From contig RBKR01000003.1 in the NCBI GenBank assembly GCA_004835665.1, positions 620,001 to 684,000 of the forward strand: 64,000 bases of DNA, given 5' to 3'. Under the pieces are notes generated by a model. It ran no database searches. It saw nothing but the letters and a program-made list of their open reading frames with translations, and was not told the DNA's origin. The translations under genes were made by a program, and so were the position numbers. The stretch comes from Phoma sp. XZ068. Lineage: Eukaryota; Ascomycota; Dothideomycetes; Pleosporales; Didymellaceae. Positions 40,765 through 51,610 of this stretch are shown piece after piece (position 1 is the stretch's first letter; each line of letters opens with the position of its first letter).

Positions 40765-43134
40765 ATGGATAGTGAATCAGAGCAACGTGGGGTGCAAGGC
40801 CCGGTGGTGAGTCGTGCACTGTTTTCAGGGATGCATATGCTAAATTTGACCTTACAGTGTGATATGTGCAGAGCGAGAAAGGTACATTCTGACGTGTTTC
40901 TATTGGATTCAGTTTGCTGGCTGACTGATGGTGTAGATCAAGTGTGACAGAGGATCACCCTGTGCAAATTGCAGGACATCGCGAAGCACGTGTCGAAGCA
41001 CCAAGCTTGTACCTGAGAAGCGGCAACGCATTTTGATCTCTAGCCGTTAGTAAGTCGGACTTCGAGTCTAAAAGCAGGCTGTCACATACCTTGGAGCTGA
41101 TCCGCAACCAGTGAATCAGAGATCTCAAGTGTCAATGCACGACTTGCAAGTCTGGAGCAAATTTTGCAGAATCTTGTTGCTAGTGGATATCGGCCTGATA
41201 CACAGAGAGCTCAAGTTTCAATAGCCCAAATCGAGGACACCATAGTGACCCAAGCTACGCAAGACGCTCATCGTAGGAGCCGGAGCTTAATTTTCCAAGG
41301 CGATTCATCTTTCGCGACACAGTCGAAGCATGCCAGCCAGACGTTTGCGACAAGAGTTGCCACATCGTTACCTTCGGGAGCAGACAGAGAGGCATCGATC
41401 CTGCTTCAAAAGTCTGTAGATGGCTTACTAGGGAAGACTACCGACGAGCCTAAGGTGAATCACTGTGAGAATTCGACCTTGGATCCAGTACTGAGAGCTC
41501 TACCGAAACCATCGGCAGATCTAGTGCTTGGAGTTTTGAGATATGCTCAGGGTAATGCAACGCCTCTTGCTGAGTAAAACCATGACCCATGCTGACTTCA
41601 TTTGCTACATAGAGACTACTCAGAGATTTTTCAAGGACCACCCATTTCTGACCATGGCTGCATTCAGCGATATGTGCCAGAAGATTTACTTCCCCACTGA
41701 CCAAATCTCTATTGGCGTTTTCCTCATCGTCAACAGTGGTCTGTGCAACCTCCTGAGAGACCTGACCCGCCATGCTATGGTCACAGAAGGCTTTGACCCT
41801 GAATTGGTTGCCAATGGAATATCCATCTGCGAAAAAAATGTAGACACTGCTGTTAGTGCTCTAAAGTTGTACCTAGAGCCTGTGTTCGAGAACATAGTTG
41901 GCCTGCTTCTCTCAGTCTCAAAACACCTCCCTTCCCCAGCATACGAGCTGACAATGACTAGGCATCGTTACGTACCGAGTCTTCCAATCATTTTCCAGCT
42001 TGGAAACTCATATCACATGCTGCAAACTTATGTCAGGATGCAGGCTATCATCGTCTGCCTGATGACTTCACGTCCAACGAAATTCGTCAACAGCGTCTGG
42101 TATTTTGGTACATCTACGCCTTTGACCAGACGTTCTCTCTAAACTTTGGACGATGTTCGACCCTTCAAGACTACGACATATCAACAGCGCGGCCTCGCTT
42201 CCCAGGGGACATGGATGTTTCTCTCGCCCCCATGTTTCTAGCCTGGCTAGACATGGCTGAGGTACGGGGAGAAATATACCGCCAGCTTTACTCGGGACGA
42301 GCCCAATCGGAAAGCTCCGAGATTAAAGCGCAACGCGCACAAGTACTCATCAGTAAGTTGTGGGGTATCCGCGACAAACTTTTAGTCGTAAGATTTCGGT
42401 TTCCCTACCTATGGGTGAGAAGAGATATCGCTGACAGTAGTCTGAAGGTGGAACGCAGCGCACATGGGCAAACCACCGAAGCCGCAGACCCTTACGAGGC
42501 TTTCGACCTCATTTTCTATTCAGTTCTTACTCTAGTCTACAAAGCAGTGCCCCACGCCCGAAAATTGCACGTTTTGCAATACCTTGATGAGTGTGTATCT
42601 ACAGCTCTCACCGCTCTAAACCTTTACATCAAGTCATGGGAGGCAATCGACACCAGCAACGAGGAATCGTGGAAGCTGTTGAATTATTGGTACTCTTCCA
42701 ACCTTTTCGGTTGCCACATCACTGACGCTGGTAGGACTCTTACGTTATGTCCGTTCGTTCCATTTCTCGTTGTGTTCGGCAGCGTTGTTGCAGAGAAAAG
42801 CGATCAGCACCTCCAGCTCCTGGGAAGAGCAGTGACAACCCTTGGGCTGATAGTCCATCATTCAGCCAGTGTTGCGGATTTGTACGGTGTTTGTAGTATC
42901 ATCTTCGAAACCGCAAAAGCTTACCTACGGCGTGCTGGCGTTGCAGGTGTCGAGTCCTTCATGGATACGGGCAAGGACAATGCTGTAGGATGCGACGACA
43001 GTCTGCTCAGAAGAAGTGAGATACTTTTTCCCGAGCAGAACTGGCCAACTATCCTGGATGAGTGGAATCTTGGACTTGATGGCGATTCAAGGGAGATATC
43101 GTCATTTCTAAGTATCCAGTTTGATACCATTTGA
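40765..43134 (+). CDS. Zn2Cys6 transcription factor with fungal-specific regulatory domain (7 exons, 682 aa)
   Basis: Nuclear DNA-binding regulator. Exons are 40765-40806, 40858-40881, 40937-41049, 41112-41551, 41613-41914, 41962-42689 and 42735-43134, and all phases agree. The binuclear cluster is CDMCRARKIKCDRGSPCANC plus a last Cys six residues on, giving C-x2-C-x6-C-x5-C-x2-C-x6-C. Two introns split it and exon 2 is a 24-nt microexon. A helical linker follows (SSVNARLASLEQILQNLV), then the fungal-specific domain (AWKLISHAANLCQDAGYHRL; VFWYIYAFDQTFSLNFGR). Intron 5 has a weak GTCTCA donor. Intron 6 is 45 nt and in frame; I remove it because this restores WTLTLCPFVPFLVVFG. Either way the protein is full length. 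Confidence 0.87.
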
Positions 43135-43219
43135 GCGCAGTAATTTTCTATTGTAACTACGTTTTAAGTTCCTCATAGGAATAGCAGATAGATGATCGAT
43201 GCTCTCCTAATGTGAAGCC

Positions 43220-45932
43220 TTATGCTGTATTGATGATGACACTCCCTGCCTGCAGTCCAGGGCCACTGGCTGTCACAGTGATAGCCCCGGACTCTCCTTT
43301 CTTCCCCTTCACAATAGCAAGGGCCAAACCACTGAGGGCCTTCCTTTCTAAAGATGGGAACGGCGTGAAGTCTGCCGGGTTACCATTGTCAGTAGCGACA
43401 ATTTCTCCAGGACCAGAAAGGGAAAACGTGATCGCATCGTTGTTATTGCGCACGACATCTCCCTTCGCATCGACAACCTCTGCAGTGACGAAGGACAAGT
43501 CTTCGCCGTCAGCTGTGATCTCAGCTCGGTCTGCCTTGAGTTTCAATGCTGCGGCAGCACCAGTCGTCCTGACAGTATTGGTAGCCCATTCAGTTCCATT
43601 ACGGTAAGCAACGACCCGAACCTCGCCAGGCTCATATATGACGTCGTCCCAGCGGAGACGGTACTCATACTGGCCTCTCTTCTTCTTGCCCAGAGACTTG
43701 TCGTTCAAGAACAGCTCTGCTTCGTCGCCCGAGGTGAACACATGCACGGGCGTGACCTTGCCAACACGATCCGGCCAGTTCCAGTGAGGAAGAATATGTG
43801 CTATCTTCAGGTCTGATCGCCATCTCGACTGGTACAAGTAGTATCGATCCTTGGGAAAGCCAGCAAGATCGATGATGCCAAAATACGAACTCCTCGCTGA
43901 GTAGTAGGGTTCAGGCTCTCCAAGGTAATCCCAGCCCGTCCACACAAATTCGCCAGCAACGAAGGGGTGTGAGTCTTGAGCAGCAAATACTTTGTCAGCA
44001 GAAGCTCCAAAATTTGTAGTATGCAGCTCGTAGGAGCTGACTTGCATGCTAGTCGAATTTCCGCCAGAAGTATTGTTCACAGGTGCAGAAATCAATTCTG
44101 TGACTGGGAAGATGTATGTCCCTCGGGAGCTGAGCTGAGCTGCAGACTCACTTTCCGCAAGAACCTTATCCGGGAACTTATCGTGAAAAGCTTGATACTG
44201 AGGCGGGGTGCGACTTCCGTTTGTGTACGAGTAAGCCGGTGTGTCTCTAATGCCCTCTCCTTGGTAATTGATACTGATCATACCAAAGACTCCAGGGAAA
44301 GTCTGGTTTGGTTTTGCGACATTCATAGATGCTGTCGAAGGCCGAGTGGGATCTTCCTCCAACACAATTGCACTGAGTTCTCTTCCAATCTCTGGGCCTC
44401 GTTCCCCGCAGCATGTTTGCTCCCCAACCTCGTTGCCAACGCTCCAAGCGTAGATCGAAGGATGGTTGCGATCACGTCTGATTATGGATCGCAAATCCGC
44501 CTCGTGCCACTCGGGAAAGATTAGATGGAAGTCGTTGTCAGTCTTCTTGCGCTCCCAGGAGTCGAACACCTCATCCATCACCAGAAAACCCATACGGTCT
44601 GCCAGATGCAATAGCTCCGGAGCCGGTGGGTTGTGGGACATGCGAATAGCATTTACGCCAAGCTCGTGTAGATGTTCCAGTTGACGTTCAGCAGCACGAG
44701 TGTTGAAAGCCATACCCAAAGCTCCCAAGTCTGAGTGTTGATTCACACCTTGAATTCGGATACGCTCGCCGTTAACGTAGAGTCCATCGCCGCTGTATGT
44801 GATAGCGCGGATTCCAAATGAGGTCTCGTAAGTATCGATTGGCGTGGTGCTACCATTGGCGAACAGGTATGTCGTAGCAGTGTAGAGATTGGGTGCCTGC
44901 GTAGGTGGCGGACCCCAGAGCTGAGGATTGACGATGGAGACCGACGTGTGTGTAGTCCCGTCGCCGTTAGACAAGTCGACGGAGGAGCGAGGAAATTCAG
45001 CCACCTTCTCTCCTGCTTTTGTGTGCACTTCTGTAAGGACGTCTACCTTTTGACCAGCACCACCTTTTACTTGTACAATCAGGTCCACCGTTGCAGACTT
45101 CGAGCTCACGTCCCTGGTCGAGATGTAAGTTCCCCAATGAGCGACATGGGTGCGCTCAACTTTCGTCAGCCATACGTTGCGGTACAGGCCAGCTCCGGGA
45201 TACCATCTTGCTGAAGCTATGGGGTTGTCCTGTTGATATTAGCCACAGAGTCAAGTGATGGAGAATCAAAGTTACCAAGCGAATAGCCAGCTGATTATCA
45301 TCGCCGGACTTCAGGTACGGTGTCAAATTTAGGCGGAACGAGTTATAACCGTACGGCCAGCCACCAACGAGCTTGCCATTTAGCCAAACCATGGCGTATG
45401 ACATGGCACCATCAATATCGAGGTATACTACTTTGTCCTTATCCTCAGCAGCCACTGTGATCTTTCGCCTGTACCAGGCGACGCCCTGAATTGGCAGTCT
45501 ACCCATACCACCAGTCACGGGTACATCGTCGCCTTGATAGAACGGCCCTTTGATCGCCCAGTCATGAGGCAAGGTGACACTCTCCCATTTGCTGTCGTCA
45601 AACTCGTCCTTAACATAAGAGATGTTGCCCCCAGGATTACCTGGAGGGGCTTCATAGTGTTTTGATGGGTCGGCGATGAACTCGTTGGCCGAAGGGAGGA
45701 TATACGGCTTGAGGTAGGTGGCACCTTGCTGTGGTGTGTCTGTTCGATTGTCGTAGATTATATTGTCAGGGTTGGTTTCTGACCGCCAGAAGCGCCAATC
45801 GCTATTGATGCTGATACGTTGACGGCCGGTTGGCTGCATATGGTATTGGCGAGATTGTATAACATGGCCTCCTACCAGTTGTTGCAGTAGGCAGAAGCCG
45901 AGCAATGCGTAGAGACGGACACTGAGAGCCAT
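43220..45932 (-). CDS. Secreted GH2 beta-galactosidase (2 exons, 888 aa)
   Basis: Exo-acting glycosidase of family GH2, probably beta-galactosidase. Exons are 45932-45276 and 45229-43220, with a 46-nt intron. The start at 45932 gives a signal peptide (MALSVRLYALLGFCLLQQLV). The in-frame upstream ATG at 46085 would not. The sugar-binding domain includes ISINSDWRFWRSE and VTLPHDWAI. The TIM barrel shows GVNQHSDLGALG, NAIRMSHNPPAPELLHLADR and the acid/base Glu in SVGNEVGEQ; GEFVWTGWDYLGEP follows in the nucleophile region. Ig-like C-terminal domains of about 250 residues follow (YEPGEVRVVAYRNG; SFVTAEVVDAKGD). Length and domain order match fungal GH2 enzymes. Convergent with the regulator, 85 bases apart. 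Confidence 0.93.
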
Positions 45933-46633
45933 CTTCGGGTACTTGGCATCACACAGGTGGCTATTTGCTTCATTTTCAGCCAGGCTTCTTATACTCCATA
46001 GAGGTCCTGCTCTATTTGCTATTGCCGGCGGGACATCGTTACTCCTCATCATCTCCTCGAAATGTATGCTCAGTCGGCCTTCCACATGGCATATTAGCCT
46101 ATTTGGCGATCCTTTGCACCAAGATCCAGGAACCTTGAAGTTCTTGTTCGGGTGAAGCCTAATTCCACACTAAAGATCTTGCTCCAATGGAACGCGCTGG
46201 TCGGTGTTAGATGCAATGGGCACAACCTTGACAGGCTGGAAGTTGTGCTTATACTTCGACTAGCGGTTGTTCTACCTAGAGGCCATGCGCAAATGTTTGC
46301 TTCCATGAAGTTGACGGAAGCAAAGCCAGGGTGTCGGGTAATTGTGCGCCGAGTTTCGCTTGCCTATTTCGACTGGTCTCTCCGCAGCCCAGCGCGCCTT
46401 CCCCGCTTCATTGCTCATCATGTCACTTTTCCCCCATTCTCCACAATCAATTAGTCTGGAGAGACGCCTGATAATTGTTCTGGCTTACTGACAATCGCCT
46501 TCAGGTATATTGACTGTTGAATGGTGGAGTAATTGAGTGTCGAAAAAGTTACCAACGAGACCATATCAAGTAATAAAATAATATAAGTGCATTCTTAACG
46601 ACCAGAACCGGTTTGTGCCTACAGTGCAGGGGT
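45933..46633. other. Beta-galactosidase promoter region
   Basis: 700 bases between two minus-strand genes. About 160 bases before the beta-galactosidase ATG the minus strand reads GGCTAA (46092-46097), a relaxed XlnR-type site. No other feature. Confidence 0.35.
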
Positions 46634-47477
46634 TTACTCGAAGCGAATCACATACGGGCACGCCTTCTCATCCCAATTCTTAAAATTGTCTTTGCGAACA
46701 TTGGTCCCAGTCTTTAGGGCGTTCCACATGTTGTATTCGCTGTCCATCATGAGACCGACGTGGTGGATGCCCTGCGGATTAGTTTTACAATCACATTTTC
46801 CGCCGAAAAAGACAGCGTCACCTGCCCTCCTGTCGGCGAACTTGACTTTCCTGCATTCTGCATTAGCCCATTCGGAGGTAATGAGGGTGACATGCTTACT
46901 TGTACTTCAACTTGCTCTCAGACGCACAGTACATACTGCGTGTCACTCGCAATCCTTCAGAAAAGAGGTCACGCTTGGTCACTTGACAGACCGCCCATGC
47001 CAGGAGACCTGAACAGTCGTAACCACCTCCAGTAGGCCCCTTGCAATTTCCACCGCCCCAGTGGTACGGTGTGCCTTCGGCTTCCTTCGCCTTCTTCAAA
47101 ATCTTCTGTCCAAGGTCTCCGTTGTTACCAGGCTTGTCTTCTTTCGGGACACAGCATTTAAACGCACTCGGTCCAGGGCAGAGACCAGTTAGCGTCTCAG
47201 AGCCTGCGCCACACTTTTCCGACCAGCGACAGTCGCCAGACCTACCCGCTTGCTGACAAGAGGGTTTCGTGCAGCACTTGATGTCTTCAGGTGTTCCCGG
47301 ACAAGCATTGTCGATCCAGCTCTCACCTGCACCGTCGCAGGTCGATTTGGAGACGCAGACACCAGCACGTCCACCTTTGCCAGTACATGGTCCGTTGACG
47401 GTAGACCTAGGGTGGGCGGTGAGTGCGTTGACTGCAACGGAAGATAGTAGAAGGTGGATGAGGGTTGAAGAAAGCAT
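46634..47477 (-). CDS. Secreted NlpC/P60 cysteine hydrolase with two Cys-rich repeats (2 exons, 264 aa)
   Basis: Exons are 47477-46900 and 46850-46634; the frame requires the second of two nearby acceptors. A signal peptide of about 18-20 residues is followed by two tandem cysteine modules. Each has a C...C...CPG...KCC pattern (ending DIKCC and AFKCC, about 40 residues apart). The C-terminal half is an NlpC/P60 domain: GTPYHWGGGNC, catalytic Cys155 in GGYDCSGLLAWAV and His223 in IHHVGLMMDS. Enzymes of this fold cut peptide bonds in bacterial peptidoglycan, so the protein may act on bacteria. This is an inference from the fold; the fungal substrate is unknown. Bacterial origin of the domain is plausible, but the gene has a fungal intron. 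Confidence 0.88.
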
Positions 47478-48264
47478 TGTAAATGATGTTTGACAGGAAT
47501 GCGTAAAGGACGAGATGTGTGAATTGATCTGAATAACATGAACGAGCTGGAAAGCACGCTGCCTATATACTTTTATAAAATTCTACACGGATAGATATGA
47601 AACGATGTTGCAGCAGTGTATCTCGTCACAAAATCAAGTCCGATTTCTCCACGCCTGAGTCTGCTCACTATCGATGGTCCAGTTGCTCATTGTGTGACAC
47701 AATCCGGTCAAGGATGCACCGTATTTCGCAAACAGAGCGAAATACATCTTCGGAGAATCATAAAAGTCTCTGGAATGAGATTTATCTTTGCGATTTAATT
47801 TGAGTATAAGCCACAGGCGCTCATCTGTCGGACTCTGCAACCAACCAGCTCTCAGTGTGGGGTCGAGAAAGCGGACATTCCACTTTCAGCCCCAAGAGTC
47901 AGCTCCAGGCTGAGCGTCCATCTGAAAGCTACACAGCATCAGTGGTGCTACAAGTTTGATGGAAAATTTTATTATGCTCCGTGGGCTCACTTTGCTGCAT
48001 TCAGTACCGAAAACCGGTCCTCTTGGTCAACCTCCGCCGCAACATCGACTAAATCTGAAGTACGCGGTTTTGTGCGCCAACATGAGAGCCAGTAAGATCG
48101 AGGGTATTCTGAGCATTGCGTTCTGTCGATCGATGCTTCGCTCCATGATGATCACGTGCGTACGCGACTAGTGCAGTTAGCGTGTTTGCGCGGACGCGCC
48201 ACCACCCAGGCTTCTCCACAAACATCGGTAGTGACATGTGACGCGTCTCGTCCGCTTCGCAGCG
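47478..48264. other. Divergent promoter of NlpC/P60 gene and SRS2
   Basis: 790 bases between divergent starts. Apart from the TATA box of the left gene, nothing else is seen. Confidence 0.4.
47570..47577 (-). promoter_or_regulatory. TATA box of the NlpC/P60 gene
   Basis: TATAAAAG on the minus strand about 95 bases before the ATG at 47477. It is a near-perfect consensus. Confidence 0.55.
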
Positions 48265-51200
48265 ATGGATGCCCTCTTGGAGGGCCTGAACGAAGCACAG
48301 AGAGATGCAGTAACGAGTCCTGCGGGTGTGCTCCAAGTGCTGGCGCCACCTGGATCAGGGAAAACGAAGACATTAACAGCGCGCGTCGCGTACCATGTTA
48401 TCCACGAACGCCTCCAACCGTGGAACATCATCGTCTGCACCTTCACGATCAAAGCTGCGCGTGAGATGAAAGAGAGGATCAAGGGTTTTGTCGGGGAGAA
48501 ATTGGAAGCCAAACTCATTCTGGGAACCTTTCATTCGGTTGCCCGCCGCTTCCTATCTCGGTACGGTCACGAAATCGGCATTGACAAGAACTTTGGTATC
48601 GCAGACACCGACGACAGTAAAGCTATCATCAAGCGCATAGTCAGCCGCTACCAATACATGGTAGAACCCGGGTATGCTCGTTCTAGGATTTCCAGCCTCA
48701 AGGCGAAGGGCATCACAGCTGAGGATTTTGCTGCTACGAGGAAGAAGACTGAAGACAGCGAGTTTTCGCAAATTTACTCGTCATATCAGGAGCACCTCAA
48801 AGCCTCCAATCTTCTGGACTACGATGATCTCCTCGTTCGCTGCGTGGATCTGCTACGGCAACACCCATCATGTGTCTCTACCATCCAGGCAGTGCTCATC
48901 GACGAGTACCAGGACACCAACAATATCCAGTATGAGCTGATGAAGCTCATGGCCCAGAAGACGCAACGGATCACCATCGTAGGCGACCCCGATCAGAGCA
49001 TATACAGCTTCCGTGCTGCCGAGATCAAGAACCTGCTCCGAATGCGGGTGGACTATCCTGAGGCTGTCGTAATCAATCTCGAACACAACTATCGATCCGC
49101 TGGCTCGATCCTCAACGCCGCACTTGCAGTTATTGAGCAGGACGAGAGCAGACCAGAGAAGGCCTTGATCGCTACACATTGTGTCGGTGAACAGCCGACG
49201 CTTCGACATTTGGCTACTGCGAATGTTGAAGCGCAATGGATCGTTGACGAGATCAAACGCACGCAGACGCTCAGTGCTGGTCTGTTGTCCAATAATGACT
49301 ATTCGATTCTCCTCCGCTCGGCAGCTTTATCCCTGTCTATCGAGCGAGAACTCGGACGAGCTGGCATCCCCTACAAAATGGTGGGAGGTAAGCGTTTCTT
49401 CGACAGGGCCGAGATCAAAATTATTCTAAGCTATTTGCGTGCCATCAATAACCCCGACAACAACGATGCGATAGTCAATGTCATCAACACCCCATCTCGC
49501 AAGATTGGGGACAAGACAATCAAGGCGCTACTAGAAGAGGCAGAAGTGCGAAAGGTGTCTCTGTGGACTCTGGTACAAGATGTCGCGCAGGGCAGAAGGA
49601 ACCCCGTTACCAAGCTATCAGCACCTGCGGAGCAAGGTGTTACGCTCTTCTTCAGGCTCATTTACACAGCACGCGAGAAGCTTGAACCCGTCCAAGGTCA
49701 GGCCTGGAATCTACTCGATCTCATCACCCACATTTTCAACAAAACCGCATTCGAAGCCTATCTCAAGCAAACCTACAAAGAGAACTGGAAAGACAGATTG
49801 GCTAATGTTGACGAACTCATCGCTCAAGCAACGCAGATGGCGACTGCCATTACCGACGGCGAAACTGGTGTAGACGATGCGTTGCCCGAGGTGGAAGGCA
49901 TAGTACAGCGTCCTGACAGCCCGGCTGACGTCCTTTCCAAGTTCCTGGTCAACGTTGCGCTTGCAACAGAAGTCGAGAGGGAGGATGGTGCAGAATTATG
50001 TCAGGTTACGATCTCTACAATACACGCAGCCAAAGGCCTCGAATGGCCGATCGTCTTCATACCCGCAGTCTACGAAGGGTCTCTCCCGCACTCCAGAGCA
50101 GAAGACCACGATGAAGAGCGGAGGTTGCTGTACGTTGGCATGACTCGTGCCAAAGCAATACTGTATCTCAGCTGCCCTTTGCGTTCCTCAGGCCACGAAG
50201 AGACGAAAATATCGAGGTTTGTTCATGACAGCAGTCTCGAAAATTTCTTCAGCCCGCGTGGTCCAGATCTTGCTTTCAAAACCAGCACCATACCTGACAT
50301 CGCCCGCATTCTCAGCCGACCGTGTCCGGATTCTGCTCGGCTTTCCGTCGCACGCACTTTGCTCGAGCGGTTGGAGGACGATAAATATCCTGCGACAAGA
50401 GATGAGATAGACGGAATGACAGCGTCGTATAGCAGGGAGTATACTGGCTGGAACCATGACGAGCACGGTGCTGACAACAAGCGACGCAGAGTCGAGACGC
50501 TGGACAAGATGCGCTCGATGAATGCTGTGGACATCGAAGGCAACAACTCCATGACTGCAACGACTCTCACATCAACGAAGGGTTTCCTCAGCGCAAGGGA
50601 CTTGCAAAACCTGGATCAAGAATCACGTCGCTCAATGTTCCAGGAAGATGACGGTGGAAGCCGAAAGGCGACCTACAATGAGACCAGAAGCCGGAGCGAG
50701 AACCCAATCCTGGGCAGGATGCCCAAACCTCGAGCAGCTGGTCAGGGTGCAATCACGAGCTTCTTCAAAGGTACCGGGAGGACACTTTCTGAAACGCCCG
50801 AGCCCACACCACAGCTGGGAGGACGTTCACTTAAACGATCACAGTCCTCACTGTCAAGTCTCGCTCCGCTGAACGACATTTCTAACGTCCAGCAAACCGC
50901 TTCACGGTCACGGCCATTCCAGCCGCTGTCAGTGCCCAACCGCACGCTGCACAACCGCCCTATGATTAGCAAACCCAGAAGAGTAGCCAACGAGTCCGAC
51001 ACGGAGAACGCACGGCACGTACTGTGCCTGAGCTCACCGTCAAAGCCGGACGAGAAGGACATCATTACTGTTTCCGACGATGACGATGATTGCAAAGAGA
51101 TTGTTAGCCCAGCGAAACCACCAGTCGTTTCTGCCAATGGATTCAGACCTGCGACGACTCTACACACAACGTCGATGAGCGTGGTGCAGAGTCAGCAGGC

Positions 51201-51285
51201 CCAGCGTAGAACACTTGGTGCGCGCAGGACTATGCAAGGATGGAGTGTGAAGCATACGAGCATGCCAAAGCCGCGTCGGGAGTGA
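48265..51285 (+). CDS. SRS2: UvrD/Rep-type DNA helicase SRS2 (single exon, 1006 aa)
   Basis: 3'-5' helicase that strips Rad51 filaments and limits recombination (known for the family). The start MDALLEGLNEAQRDAVTSPA at 48265 is the natural one. Superfamily-1 motifs appear in order: Walker A APPGSGKTKTL, CTFTIKAAREM, the DExx box VLIDEYQDTN, GDPDQSIYSFRAA, LEHNYRS, then TISTIHAAKGLEWPIVFIPA and RRLLYVGMTRAKA. The C-terminal third is disordered. It carries a PCNA-binding box (Q827-GAITSFF-834) and a SUMO-interacting motif (I933-ITV followed by S and five Asp). Both match the known PCNA/SUMO docking of Srs2. No intron or defect seen. Confidence 0.95.
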   Translation: MDALLEGLNEAQRDAVTSPAGVLQVLAPPGSGKTKTLTARVAYHVIHERLQPWNIIVCTFTIKAAREMKERIKGFVGEKLEAKLILGTFHSVARRFLSRYGHEIGIDKNFGIADTDDSKAIIKRIVSRYQYMVEPGYARSRISSLKAKGITAEDFAATRKKTEDSEFSQIYSSYQEHLKASNLLDYDDLLVRCVDLLRQHPSCVSTIQAVLIDEYQDTNNIQYELMKLMAQKTQRITIVGDPDQSIYSFRAAEIKNLLRMRVDYPEAVVINLEHNYRSAGSILNAALAVIEQDESRPEKALIATHCVGEQPTLRHLATANVEAQWIVDEIKRTQTLSAGLLSNNDYSILLRSAALSLSIERELGRAGIPYKMVGGKRFFDRAEIKIILSYLRAINNPDNNDAIVNVINTPSRKIGDKTIKALLEEAEVRKVSLWTLVQDVAQGRRNPVTKLSAPAEQGVTLFFRLIYTAREKLEPVQGQAWNLLDLITHIFNKTAFEAYLKQTYKENWKDRLANVDELIAQATQMATAITDGETGVDDALPEVEGIVQRPDSPADVLSKFLVNVALATEVEREDGAELCQVTISTIHAAKGLEWPIVFIPAVYEGSLPHSRAEDHDEERRLLYVGMTRAKAILYLSCPLRSSGHEETKISRFVHDSSLENFFSPRGPDLAFKTSTIPDIARILSRPCPDSARLSVARTLLERLEDDKYPATRDEIDGMTASYSREYTGWNHDEHGADNKRRRVETLDKMRSMNAVDIEGNNSMTATTLTSTKGFLSARDLQNLDQESRRSMFQEDDGGSRKATYNETRSRSENPILGRMPKPRAAGQGAITSFFKGTGRTLSETPEPTPQLGGRSLKRSQSSLSSLAPLNDISNVQQTASRSRPFQPLSVPNRTLHNRPMISKPRRVANESDTENARHVLCLSSPSKPDEKDIITVSDDDDDCKEIVSPAKPPVVSANGFRPATTLHTTSMSVVQSQQAQRRTLGARRTMQGWSVKHTSMPKPRRE

Positions 51286-51610
51286 ACTGTATTTATGCGG
51301 GCGTTCGAGGCTGCATTGGGTTGGCGTTTTAGGCACATTGTTATAGTGGGCATATTCCTTGATGATTATTTATTTGACATAAGACAACATCGGTTTGAAG
51401 CTACAACATGCAGCATAAATAGCAGAACATTGAACAAATGAAATGTTTTACAGTACTGTATGTCTCAAGCCCGCATTTCCCGAGGAGCAGTGTGTCCATA
51501 CTATAAGTCCTGACCAAAGTCGCCCCAACGCCATGCCTGTGCAGGATGATGCATAAGAGACCCGGCCTCTACGCATAGAGTCTGAGGTTAAAGGATACCA
51601 CCACAAGTTC
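51286..51610. other. Convergent 3' region
   Basis: About 325 bases between SRS2 and the mitochondrial-type gene. Only 3' UTR-like, T-rich sequence. Confidence 0.4.
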
